NCBI RefSeq assembly: GCF_030160275.1
Contig: NZ_BSOA01000034.1
Coordinates: 1 to 64,000 of the forward strand
Origin: Dyella flagellata
GTDB lineage: Bacteria > Pseudomonadota > Gammaproteobacteria > Xanthomonadales > Rhodanobacteraceae
DNA length: 64,000 bases
Direction of reading: 5' to 3'
Shown here one piece after another: positions 1 through 12,600 of this stretch; the stretch's first letter is position 1, and each line of letters begins with the position of its first letter. The notes under the pieces are model-generated. The model was not told the DNA's origin. It saw only the letters and a list, made by a program, of their open reading frames with translations, and made no database searches. The position numbers and the translations under genes are program-made.

Positions 1-600
1 AGCGTACGCGTCCAGTTGTTGTGCAGCCAGAAGCTGAAGTTGGCCGCCGTCGGTGGCACCAAAGCCACGTTCAAGCTGACGGTGGCGACGTTGGAATCCA
101 GCTGCCCGTCATTGGCGACGTAGGTGAAGCTGTCGTTGCCGTAGTACAGATCCGTGGGCTTGTAGGTGAAGGTGCCGTCGGTGTTCTGAGTGACGGTGCC
201 GTGCTGCGGCCCCTGGATGATGCGGTAGGTCAGAGGGTCGCCATCCACGTCGTTGGTCGACGTGTGGAAATCCACCTTGACGTTGCCGTCTTCGAGCAAG
301 CTTAGCGATTGATTCTTCGCGGTCGGGGGCTGGTTGACGTAGGCGACACTGAGATGGACGGTCGCCGTATTGGACTGCGCAGCACCATTGTCGAGCAGGT
401 AGGTGAAGCTGTCGTCGCCGTAGAACAGATAGTTCGGCGTATAGACAAAGCTGCCGTCGGGATTGAGCGTGAGGGTGCCATGCGCGGGGCCGGTCACGAG
501 CTTAGGTGCGGCACCAAAGAGGTCGGTGTCGTTGACCAGTACGTTACCGGTGATGGTGGTAGCCACGGCCCCGTTCTCCAGGCCATTGAAGGTGGCATCG
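1..600 (-). repeat. Tandem-95/VCBS-like repeats at the window edge (coding)
   Basis: Two units of about 95 residues follow the protease section, with NQPPTAKNQSLSLLEDG-type openings, NDVDGDPLTYRI, GPQHGTVTQNTDGTFTY and YYGNDSFTYVANDGQ. This is the tandem-95 pattern typical of surface adhesins. The array continues beyond the left edge, so its length and the C-terminal export signal cannot be seen. Confidence 0.75.
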
Positions 601-3600
601 TTGGCGTGCGGCACCGCGAAGGTGGCGACGTCGCTGATAGTCACATGGCTGCCCGAGGGCTCAAAGCCAATCAGGTCGAAGGACAAGTTCACCGCTGTGC
701 CGGTGGGCACGTTGCGCAGGTCGACGATATACGTGCGGCTGCCGTCGGCGTTGTTGATGACGGTGATGCCTTGCGCCACATGCGAGCTGCCGTCGCCTTG
801 CAGGTTGAGCAGTGCGTCGGTCTGGCTAAGGTCGAGAGCGCCGGCCAAAGAGGTGCCGGTGGTGGCGTTGAGCAAGGCCACCTGGAACGCATCTTCAGGA
901 CCATCGCCTGGATTTTGCAGTGCGACGTTGTTGACAGTGAAGCGCAAGAAGCGGTCGTTGGCGCCAAGCATGAAGCTTTGGCTGAGACGAGTCTGGCTGC
1001 CAGAGCCTTCACTGAGTGTGGCGCTGTGGTGGTCGATTTGCACAGAACCTTCCGTTGACCAGCCAGCACTGGTGTCGAAGTTGCCCTGCGTCAGTGCGTG
1101 GTTGGTGACGTGCAGGTCCTGTAGCCCAATATGGCCATTCTGCATATTTGTGGTGCTGTCAACATAGCCGGCGTAGTGCAGCCGGTTGGCAAGTATGGCG
1201 GCGAGTGCATCCCCGCCGGGAAGTGCCGGGCTCCGTGTGCTGGGATCGTTTGGAGCGTTGCCGTCGGTCTTTATCTCAGCCAAGAGATCTGCCATCAGCG
1301 CAAGCTCATCCTTCGATGGTAGACGGCGCTCACCGGGTTGCAGCGTGGGTCCCATAAAGTCGTTGTTATCGGGACTGTGCTCCAGGCCCAGGGCATGGCC
1401 ATACTCGTGCAGCAGTACGGAGAGAAGGTCCATCTTACCTGCAGCGGCGCTGCCAGGCTTGGCCAGCCACACGTCCGGACTGGAACTGGGAAGGAAGTTC
1501 TCTTGATTGTTGGATGGATTGGAGTCCACAAACCAGCCATAGCCAGCGGCGTTTGATGAAAGCGTAATAGTTGGGTTTGAGTTTTCGTTTTCGGTTTCAC
1601 CAACGATGCCAGAAGCAAGAGAGCTAAAATCAACAGGTGCAACGGTTCTCGAGACTGTTTTTTCGGAACTGGGGGGAGCTATTGTCGTTTGCTGTGAAAA
1701 ATTGCTGACTTGTTGCGTCAGGGAAGTGGAGGTATCGCCATTGATGAGTAGGGTTTGCGCGTAATCAATAACTGAATTGGCATTGGCTGTCGTGATGGAT
1801 GGGCCCGTTTCCGATCCAGGTAAAAGGTTAATTGGAGTGGCGGAGACGGTCAGGTTATCCGGTGCGATGTCTTTGGCCTCTGGAGGGCTGAACGTGACAT
1901 GAAAATGAGTTTCGTGCGGTGGGAGTTGCTTACTAAAGGTGATGCCTACCCTATGAAGGATTTCGTTAATATTCAAATATGGATTTGCTTTTTTGTCTCC
2001 AATAAAGAGCTGGATGATTAGCGGATTTTTGTCGCCGACGGAGCCAAAAAGCGACTTCATTTCTTGGTCGGTCGCTGAGCCTCCATACGTGAGATTTGAG
2101 GCAAGCCAACTTGATCTATCGTCCTGGCTCACATCGTAAAGCGACAGGAAATCGCGTAGTGCGCCCTGTTGATCATTAATGCCGTGATCGTTTGATCCGG
2201 ATGAAAGTAAGCCAGAAAGATAAATGGCGTTGCCGAGATCCCATTGGTCGTGTTCGTACGCTCCCAGATTCGGGATATTTGAGTACAGCGTGCCTTTGGA
2301 TGGGTCCTTAGGATCTACGTATGTTTTCTTTAGCGTGGCCTCGTCTAGGGTGAGCCCCTCATTCACATGTTGATTTCCAGGTAAATAGACTGGCTTTTTT
2401 GTCTTTGGATCAATGACGGGGTTACCGTTCTTATCTTTTAATTGAGGTCCGATTGAGGAAATAAATAGCCGCACGCCAAGATCCAACGCCATGCCTACAT
2501 CATGCGTTCCATGGCCAAATGGCGAATGATTTGCGTTGGAATCCGTCGATGAGTTGAATTCAAGGGTTCGCTGCCTTCCATTTGACGTTAAGCGTAGTGC
2601 GCTTGGCGCGAAATTGGCGGCGACCATTGCGTCACGAAGCCAGCTAACGCCCCATTGCTCTGGGGTGTCTTGAGAAACCCATCCAGCCATTAGATGGTGA
2701 TTTATGCTTTGAGATATGTTCATCCAATGCGGCGCATTGTACGCATTTAGATATTTATATATCTGGTCCTGATCCGTTCCGGATATAGACAAGCCTTGAA
2801 CATCGCTGTTGAGAGTAGAGTAAAAGGTGGCGCGTTGGCTTTTTGGGTATGCCCCAAGAGCGCCGTTTGGTCTTGTTACCAAAACCTGATCGCTAAGGCT
2901 GTAATTGACAACTTTGTCAAACAGATATGCTGCGTACTTTACGTCGTTATTCCATGTCCCGTTAACGGAAAATTCCTCAACTTCCTTGCCGGAAAGCGTG
3001 GTGTCCTTTGACCCGAACGCTGGGAAGCCAAGATACTTTAATCGCTGCTCCACACGATATACGTCCAGCACATCATTGGGTTCGCCGGCTCCGACACCTC
3101 CCTTGAGTCTGAAGGTTGAATATCCCGGGTCATCCAAGGGCCTGTCACCAAAGAAAGTGCTCGAGGCAGCGGCATAATCCTTTGCCCACACCAAAGCCTC
3201 GCCGGTTCCGGGTGTGCCGGTCTCTTTGTCGGATGCGCTCTTGTTCGCATCATCAGTGTAGTGGAAAGTAAAGTTGGCCCATTTCTCTTTAAGCAGGGTT
3301 TCGCCGATCCGCAGCCGCTCCATATCGCTATTGGAGCCGCTATCTGTAATGTTTGGTACAAAATAAAGTACGCCTGTATCCTTGAATTCGGCATCGACGG
3401 TGAATAGAGACGGATCGCCCGTGGCTGTGTCGAACGCTCGTGATACCGGGGTGTAAGTGCCGTCACTGTTTTCCTTGGTAACTAGCTTCATCATGCTGTC
3501 GTCGCTTGTGAGCGCGGCGATTTCGTCTGAAGAAAGCGAAAAATCGCCCAGATCCGCCATACGACCTTCCAGTTCCCAGCGCGCGTCGTCGGAAAGCTTT

Positions 3601-6600
3601 TGCCAAGGGGTGTCGTAAATTGCCTGAGTGATCTTGTTTTCCTTCAATAGTAGCTGGCGGGCCACTAGTTCTCGTAGGTTTATGCCTACAACGTCACCCA
3701 TGTTGCCTGATGCTTGGACATAGACAGGGTCTCCATCAAAAAATGTTCCGATCGGAGCAGAGGCTTCTGTATTGTTGTTCGGATCGTGAATCAGCTGTTC
3801 AGCGTCAGACGGCAATGTAATGTGTGTACTTAAATTGCCGTTTTGCGCAATGGCGGCCTGGATCAACGCATCTACGTCCCAGGCGTGCGATTGGTTGGGC
3901 TCCTGGGACATGTCATACGGCGTCTTGTAACGTCCTGCCAGTTGTCCGATTAGCACCTTGCCGTCCGGAGAGATGGACAGATTTTGGATGCCGTAACCGG
4001 CCAGAGGCAGAGTAGCGCCTAGGAATTGCGGCGTGCCCAATAGGCCGAACGGGTCCTTGATGATGCCCAGCTTGCCACCGACGTTCACCTTCTGTGCGGT
4101 GGCAGAGCCGCCAATAGCGGTAGGCGGTGCGCCTGGCGAGAGGAACTCGTAATCCGGCGGTGTAAACATCGCCTCGTAGTACGGATCAAGATAATTGAGA
4201 TTGTCGTCTGCCACGATGGCGTATTCCACGCCGTCTTTTTCAACTAGCACAGCGCTTTGCGCACGTTGAATATTGAGGCGATCGAGGGTGATGTCCTGAT
4301 TGGGCTGAGACAAATCGATGCTATTCAACACCGCGGAGATCACGTGACCTTTGTCATCCCGTGTAAGAGTGAGCGTCGCTAGGCCCCGGTCGTAGTCGTG
4401 GATATTGGTGACGAGGTAGCGATCTGCATCCTTGGTGGCGGTGATGGTGTATGGGGTCTTGCCGCTAATGCCGTCATCAGGCAGTTGGGCGATCACTGGT
4501 GCTGCGATCTTTCCAGTGGCCGGATTGAAAGTGGAAAGGTCAAATATCAGCACATTGCCGCGTAGCTTGGTGTTGCCCATGCTAAACGTATTGGCTTCCA
4601 CCGGTAGGCTGACGATCAGGGTATTGCCATCTGGGCCGATGGTCATGCCGCTGACGCCATTTGGTGCACTATTTGCACCGTTGCTTTGAACGGTAACGAT
4701 CTGGCCGAAGTCCTTGCTCCCTGGAGCGATATTCATCGCCAGTAGTCGGCCTTGCGGGCCGCTCTCACCAATCATCAGAAGGTTGCCTACGGTTGCGAGG
4801 CTACTGACATCTTGGCCGTCTTTTAAGTCTAGGGTATTGATCAGTTTGGAAGTCAGTGGATCAATTTCGTAAATTACGTCACGACCGCCGACGAATACTC
4901 GCGTGTTGTCGTCGGTAAATACCACCGGCTGCACTTTGTTGCCGTATTGATAGTCGCCGCCAAGAGAGTTTGGATCGCCCATGATGTCGAGCAATGCGAC
5001 GCTGCCAACCGGTTGGTGCTCTCGGAGTAGCGTTAGACCTGTCCGAGTAAGTACCGCGGCCATGTCCGACTGCGGTTTCAGCGGAACGATATTGCTGGCG
5101 AATTCCTGTGGTTGGTCATCGCTCAATTCGCCCGAGCCGGTGAATTCGCTGGTAGAAATGCTCCGCACCAACTGCCATTGGACGGTGCCAATGGCAACGT
5201 GCTCAGGGGGTGTCACAGTGATAATGCTGCCGTCGGCCAGCGAGCCATCCACGGTTTGCAAATCTACCGAGATACCGTTGGCTTGAATCATGCGCACGAT
5301 GATGTGGCCGGGAAACTGACCAGGGTTGGCATTGGCCAAGGTAAGCTGGACGTCGCCGTCCTTCGTGACGGATGCATCTTTGATCGTGGGAACCACCACA
5401 TTACCCCACAGCGTAGTCGCCTGTGGCAGTACGTTAATGAGATGAGTTTCGAGATCCTGCGTATCAAGGTTCTGGGTCGGATCGATCTTGGGTAGCAAGA
5501 AGTTGGCGAATTGGGGTACGCCAAAGTGGTAGTTGCCCGCTGTAAGACTGGTAGCTTCGGTAGTCAGGGTAGCCAATGCATCAGACTGGATCGTGGCACC
5601 CGTGAGGCCGCCGGCCACACTGATGCCAAGGCCGCCTAGGGTCATCCAGTCGCCATCGCCGAGATCGAAGCTATAAGGTGGCACGCTGCCGGGAACGACC
5701 TTACAGACCAGGTATTGGCCAGAGCGATCGAGGCCGGCATAAGGCGGGCTGGCCGTGCGCGCAATGCCATCTGTACCGACATAGCCGTTATCGACTAGCC
5801 ACCAAGTGTCCTGATAGCTGCCATCTTGAGTCAGTACCTTGCCGCGGCGTAGGAAGATCACTTCGTCGCCAACGTTCGCGCTTCCTTGTAGGGATACAGC
5901 TAGTTGCACCCGAGAGGTGCTGACCGTGTTGCCCATATCGAGGTTGAAAGCGCCGACTGCGGTGAGTGCTGTACTAGTCGGTGCGGCCAAACCAGTAACG
6001 GCAGACAGCTGCGTCAGATCAATGCGCTGGATCGCCACCTGGGTGTTCTGCGGCAATATGCCGGCCCCGATCATCACTGTTTCGCCGGTCGGAGCGCTGA
6101 TGACGGCGCTTTGATCCTTGCTGACTTCGACGCCTTGCACAACGTGCGTGGTGGGATCGATGGCTTCTGCCTGTGTGGCGGTGACGTTTAGCGTGATGTC
6201 GCTTTGGCCGATCGCCTGTGTGGTGATGTTACCATTGTCGTCGATCTGGCTGTCTAGGCGCAGCACGCTAATGGTGACAGCCCCGGACTTGAGCGCGGTG
6301 ATCACGCCATTGGCATCAACCGTTGCGATGTTGGCGTCGCTGGAGACGTAGCGCACCCCGATGGGATACACGGTGTTGATCGCGCTTGCCTGGCCGTTGC
6401 CGTCGATCACTTCAATCTGGCGTGTGCCACCAGGTGCAAGACTGAGCGAACCCGGATATACCGTGGTTTGCTCCGGGGACTGTGTTACATCATCGTCTGC
6501 TTCAGGATTGTCCGCACTATCAGGGTATGCAACGTTAAGCGCTTCAACCGCCCTGAGCGTTTCACCAGTGCCATCAGTATGGCTAACGATCAATAGCGCG

Positions 6601-9600
6601 GGGCCGCTTGCTTGGCAGAGTAGTTTGCTGTGTGTTGGATCAAGACTGATCGGAGGGTTGCCGATTAAGCCTATGCCGCTCAAGTCATCGAGAGTGACGG
6701 TGAGATAACCGGCATCGGCGGTGACGCCTAGTTGGTCGGCGAAGTCCAATGTGGCCTGGATCGACACAGTTTGGCCTGGTTCTAGGCCAGTGATCGGTGT
6801 GAGATGGATCGCGACTAGCGGTGCAGAGCTGACATTAACATTCAGCGTAATCGGCGCGCCGGGGGCATAGCCGTCATCCGGCAGCACAGTGACCGTAGCT
6901 GCACCGCTGTAGCCGACGGTGGGCGTAAAGATCACCGATTTGCCGTCGCTGCTCACTTTCGCCGTGCCATTTGTGGTGCCAATGACACGCCAGTAGATTG
7001 GCTCACCTGCATAATCCGTGGCGACCTGATCCAGGGCGATGGTGGTGCTCAAGCCAACGTGCGTAAGCGTGGTCGGCAGGTTGGCTGCCGCTAGCGGCGG
7101 CAACGCAGCTTGGAAGCCATAGTTGGCATAGAGGATTTCGCGATCGGTTTGATCGACCACGCCGTCGCCGTTGATATCACCGGCGAGGTTCTTGCTGGCG
7201 ATATCCTGGTCCAGCGCGGCCGCATCGCTGCCATCGACCTTGCCGTGATGGCCGAGGTCGCCCGCGATGCTGACGCTGATCTTCGCAGTGCCGGTGCCTT
7301 GCAGGCGCAACAGTTTCATGCCGGCATCGGTGATGCGCACCAGGATGGTGTGCACACCGTTGACGACGGTATTGCCGAGCACGTCGCCGCCGACTACCTG
7401 CAGCGTGCTGTTCGGATCGCTGAAGGTGGCGCTAATTGCGACGATCAATGCACCACTAGTGCCGGGCACCTTAATGGTGGAGGCCAGTTCACTATCGCGG
7501 ATGGTGAAGGCTAGGCTGGTGGTTTGGTTGGCTTGTAGCGTGCCGTTCCAGGTGTTGGCGGTGCTGTTGCCCATCCAGTTGGCAGCAGTACCCAGGTTGG
7601 CCGTGATGGTGTCAGTCAGTAGCTGACCGTTGCTGTCGTAGCCATAAGGCGTGCCCATGGTGCTGCCGTCGAGGGCGCGCGCCAGTACCAGGCGGTTCTG
7701 GCTGTCGTAGGCATACACCATGCTGCGGGTGTTGCCGTTGGCATCGAGCGGGCCAGTGATGCGGGCGATGTTGCCGTTGGCATTGCGCAGGATGTCGATA
7801 CGGTCGCTGGCGGTGCCGCCGACCAGGGCGATGCCGCTTTCGGAGACCAGCCATTGCTTGCCATCGGCGAAGGTCACGCCGGTGATCTTGCCGGTAGCGT
7901 CGAGGCTGTATTGCGTGCCATCGGGGGCGGTCAGCACATAACCATCGGGCACCCAGGGTAAGCCAGTGGTTTCGTCGTAGAGATGGCCGCCCTGGCGCTC
8001 CAGCGCGTTGCCATTGGTGGCCGCAAGTTTCCAGCCCTGGTTGCTGCCGAAGTCAGCGTTGTAGCTCAGCGGCGCATTGGCGCTGCCCTGCATGGCGATG
8101 CCATTGGCGCCCAGGGTGAAGCTTAGGTTTTGCAGCGGCGCATTGGCATCGCTGAGGTTGGCCGGGATCGAAAGCCACACATGGCTGCCGGTGGTCCAGG
8201 CCGCGGTGGCGCCGCTGGTGGTAGTGGCTGGCTGATCCGTGGTGAGGCCGGTATCGAAGCCGGCTATGGCCCAGTTGCCGAATGCGTTGCCGGTGTTGCC
8301 GGCAAAGCTTCGGTTGACCGTAAAGGCATGGCCCCCGAGCTGATAGGTCACATCGGCGACGTTGTCCTGGCCGAAGTTTTTCTGCGCAGTGTTGACGATG
8401 ATGTTTGCATCAATCTCGGTAGTGCGGCCCTGCAGATCCCACGCAGTGAGGCGCAACTGATACACACCATTGCGGAAGGCTGCCGGGTCGAGCGAAGCGA
8501 GGCTTACCACCTGGTTGATGTTGCTGGCGTCGTAGCTCTGCTGGCCCAAGCTCTGCCAATTGCTGCTGCCGTTCGGGGTGATCTCGACGCGATAGCCCAT
8601 CAGTTGCAGTTCTTGCAGATTGGCCTGCAGATTCGTCAGCGTGTCGATCTCGACTGGCTTGCTGTTGAGCGTAGCGCCGCTGAGCGCACCGCTCCATGCG
8701 GCAACGGGGGCGAGCGCGGTCGGGTCCTTGATCAGCAGGGTGCTGTCCTGCGTGGCGCTGAAGCCATCCGCATCCGTTGCCGTCACGCGTACGTCGATGG
8801 TGCCTGGTTGCGTCGCCTTCAGATGTACGCGGCCGCTGCTGTCGAGGGCGACGGTCTGCCACTGGTCGCTGCCCAGGCCAGTGCCGCGGATTTGCACAGC
8901 CAGACCGGTGACGGCGCTGAAGCTTTGCGCACGCACGGTAACCATGATGTCCTGGCCGGGTAGGGCAGGCGTGCTGGGTACGCTGTCGACCAGGATCTTC
9001 GGTGCGTTGGCCGAGGCATCGGCGACGACGCGCACAGTGAAGCTGTGCTGCACGACGTTGCCGTGACCATCGTCGACATTGGCGGTGATTACGAAGTCAC
9101 CCACCTGGCCGGGGCCGGGCGTCCAGTTCAGCTGTTGCTTGGTGGTGTCGTAGCTGGCGCCTTGCGGCAGGTTGGTAAAGCTCACCGTAAGCGCCTGCGT
9201 CAGCGCACTGCCATCCGGGTCATTGGCGTAGATGCCTTGCTGCGTATCGGTGCCGCCGAGCTGGATCGGCAGGCTGAGCGCTTGGCCCACCACCACCGCA
9301 TGGCTGCTCACCGACAAGCTCGGGGCGCGATACACGCCGAGAACGTGTACTTGCACCGTTTGCGTGCTGGTGAGAGTGCCATCCGTGGCTTGGAAGGTGA
9401 AGGTGAAGTCCTTGCTTGGGCTATTCGCCTTGTCCACCGTGTCGAAGCCTGGTGTCCATTCGAAGTAGCCGCTATTGCCGTCGAAGCTGATGCCGGGTGG
9501 CGTGTTGGCGTCGTAGATCAGGCTCAGGTGTACCGGGTTGCCGTCGACGTCGACGCTATGCAGGTTGAACGAGAGGGTGTTGCCTTCGTTTACCAGCTGC

Positions 9601-12600
9601 AGCGGCAACGGCACGATTTGCGGTGCTAGCGACACGTGGGCGACGTGCACTTCGAGCGTGCGCGTAAAGCTCATCGAGCCATCGCTGCCGGTGACGGTGA
9701 TGTCATACACACCGTTGTTGCCGGCCTTGGAGGCGAACATGTCCGGCGTCCAGCTGAGCGTGGCCTGGTTGCCGTTGGCGGCAGCGGGTACGTTGAGGCT
9801 CATGCCTTGCGGCAGGCCGGTGGCGGTCCAGTTGATCAGGTTGCCGGCAGCATCGTTGGCAAACAGACCCACCGAGACGGGATTACCCTCGCTGGTGTTG
9901 ATGACGACCGGCGTGGTGGCGGTGCCGGTGTCGTTGACCGTCTGGCCGTTGACCTGGATACCAATCAGTTGCGGGGGCGTGTCGCTGGCCACGACGACCA
10001 CGTGGATCGTGTGCGTCACCACGTTGGGCACCGGATTGGCCGGATTGACGTAACCCTGGTTCTGTGGCGGCAGACCGCTGTCGGTGACGGTGATGGCGAT
10101 GTCGTGTGGGCCGACGTCGTTGGCGGTGGGCGTCCACGTCAGCAGCGCCTGGCCGTATTGCGTGCCCAGCGTGAGTTTGGCGTTGATCGGCAAGCCGTTG
10201 CTGGTCAGATGCAGGGCATCCTGGTCGGCATCGGTGATGTTGATCGGCAAGCTCAGTGGCTGGCCGATGATCGCAACCACTTGTTGTGGCAGGTTGAAGA
10301 CCGGCGGTTCGGTCAGGCTCGTGGCGGTGACCACGAAACGTTGCGAGGCGGCCATGCCGGTGGCGGTGTTCTGCGCAACTACGGTGAGCGTGTAGTCACC
10401 GCGGTCGTTGTCGCCCGGCGCCAGGTGAATGGTGCCGGTGATATGGCCATCTGCCGTTGGCGGGTTTTGTGTGAAGGTGGCGAAACGCGGTAGGCCGTCG
10501 ATGGTCACCTTGATGTTGTCGCCTACGCCTGCAGCGATGCTGACTGGGATGTCCAGCGTGCTGCCCTTGGCGACGGTGGCATCGGCAATCGGCGTAACAG
10601 CGGGTGGCAGGTTCACCTGCACCACGTTGATCGGAATCACCACGGTGCTGGTGATCGGCGTGGAGGTTGTGTCACCCGCCTTGCTGGCAACCACCGTGAC
10701 CTTGTACTGGCCGGCCTGGTTGTAGCCCGGGGTCCACAGGATTTGTAGCGTATCCGGGTCGAAGCTTGCGCCTTGCGGCAGGCCGGTCACGTTATACGTC
10801 ACCGTCGATGCGACGTTGCTGCCGGTTTCGTCGACCGGCTGGGTACCGGGCGCCAGACGCACCTTGGGTGCAAACAGCGGATTATTGGGGTCGAAGGCGA
10901 ACACGCTGATGCTCAGCGGCTGGCCTTCCAGCGTGGTCCACGGCTGGCCAAGGTTGCCGTCGAACTGCAAAGCGCCGTTTGCGTGCAGCACGTTGAACTG
11001 CACAGTCTGCTGCACGCTTGTCGCCTGCGTGGAGCCATCAGGCAGGGTGTAGGTGGCCGTCAACGTGACCGGCACGCTGACCGCGCCCTGGATGTCGTAG
11101 CCCGGCGTCCAGCTCAGCCAGCCGGTGTCGCTGTTGATGGTCATGCTGGCGGGCAGGTACGGGGCGCTGTAGCTCAGCTTCACCGTGGTGCCGTCGGCGT
11201 GCTTCAAGCCACCCGGCACAGTGCCGGAGAGTTGCAGGCCTAAGGTGTCGCCTTCACGCACGGTCTGTGCGGGCACCGGTGCGAGCACTGGCTGCGCCCA
11301 TGCCGTATTCACCACGATGTCGAAGCTTTCGCTGGTAGTGGTTTTGCCGTCGCTGACGGTGATGGTGACGTTCTTGTACGTGCCGGCCTGGTCGTAGGTG
11401 GGCGTCCAGTTGAGTGTGCCGGTGCGTGCATCGAACGATGCACCTGGTGGCAGGTTGCCCATGCTGAGCGTGAGCGGGTCGCCGTCGGCATCGGAAGCGC
11501 TGATCGGCAAGGACCAGGTTTGGCCTTCGTTGATCGTCACCGTATCTTGCGGCGCAATCACCGGCGCATGGTTGCCGTTAGTCACGCTGATGTGCAGCGT
11601 CTGCAGGGTAACGCTGCCGCTGGCATTGACCACACGCAACACAACCGTGCTGTCGGCATCGGCGTTGGCGCCGGGCGTCCAGTTCAAGGTGGCGACGGCG
11701 TGGTGTTTGCCGCTGGCATCCACGGTGACGCTGGTTGGCGGCGTCAGCGTCAAACCTGCCGGTCCTTGCACTACTTGCCAATAGACAGCACTGCTGTTGT
11801 TGTCGATGGCTTCTACTTGGCTCGTCCAAGCCTGGCCAACGGTGGCGGTTTGCGTAAAGGTGTCCGGCGTGTCGCTGCTGCCCACCGCAGTGATGGCAGG
11901 CGGTAGATCGGGCGTCGGCACCGCATAGATGCCATGACCCAAGTTGAACTTCGCCAGATCCGCCAGGCCACCGCCAAACTGGTTGGCAGGCACGACGGTA
12001 ATGGTCTGGTTGGCGAGCGTAGCGCCAGCGGCCAAAGTGCCGTTGGTGAGGTTGCTGGTGAGATCCAGCACCCACAGGTCCGATTGATCGCCGGTGCCAT
12101 GTGTGGCACCGGTGATGCTGTCGTTGAAGTAGCTGCCCGGATCGAGCAGCAGCATCAGCGGGCCATGCAGGTCATCGGTGCCGGTATTGGTCACGCTGAC
12201 GTCGTAGCTCACTGCACCGGTGCTGTCATCGGCACGGGTATTGCTGAAGTGCAGCTGCACGTGTGCGCTCATATCGAGCAAGGCGGTAAAGCTGCTGATG
12301 CTGTCCTGGCCGATGCGCAACTGCATGGCGCTGCGCAGGTTGCCGCTGACGGTCAACTGGTAATGACCGGCCGGTAGGCCGCTGACATCGAGATACGCGG
12401 TGTGTGTGGCAGCATCCCAACGGATCGCCGTGGGCGAGATCGCCTGCGCGCCGGCATCGCTGGATTGCAGCACGTAATTGGACGGATCGAGTACGGACGA
12501 GCCATCGGTCAGCGCCGATTGCGGATCGCTGCCCAGCCACATGTCCTGGTCGAACTGCACCGCAATCTGGTTGAGCGGCAGCGGTACCAGTGCACCATCG

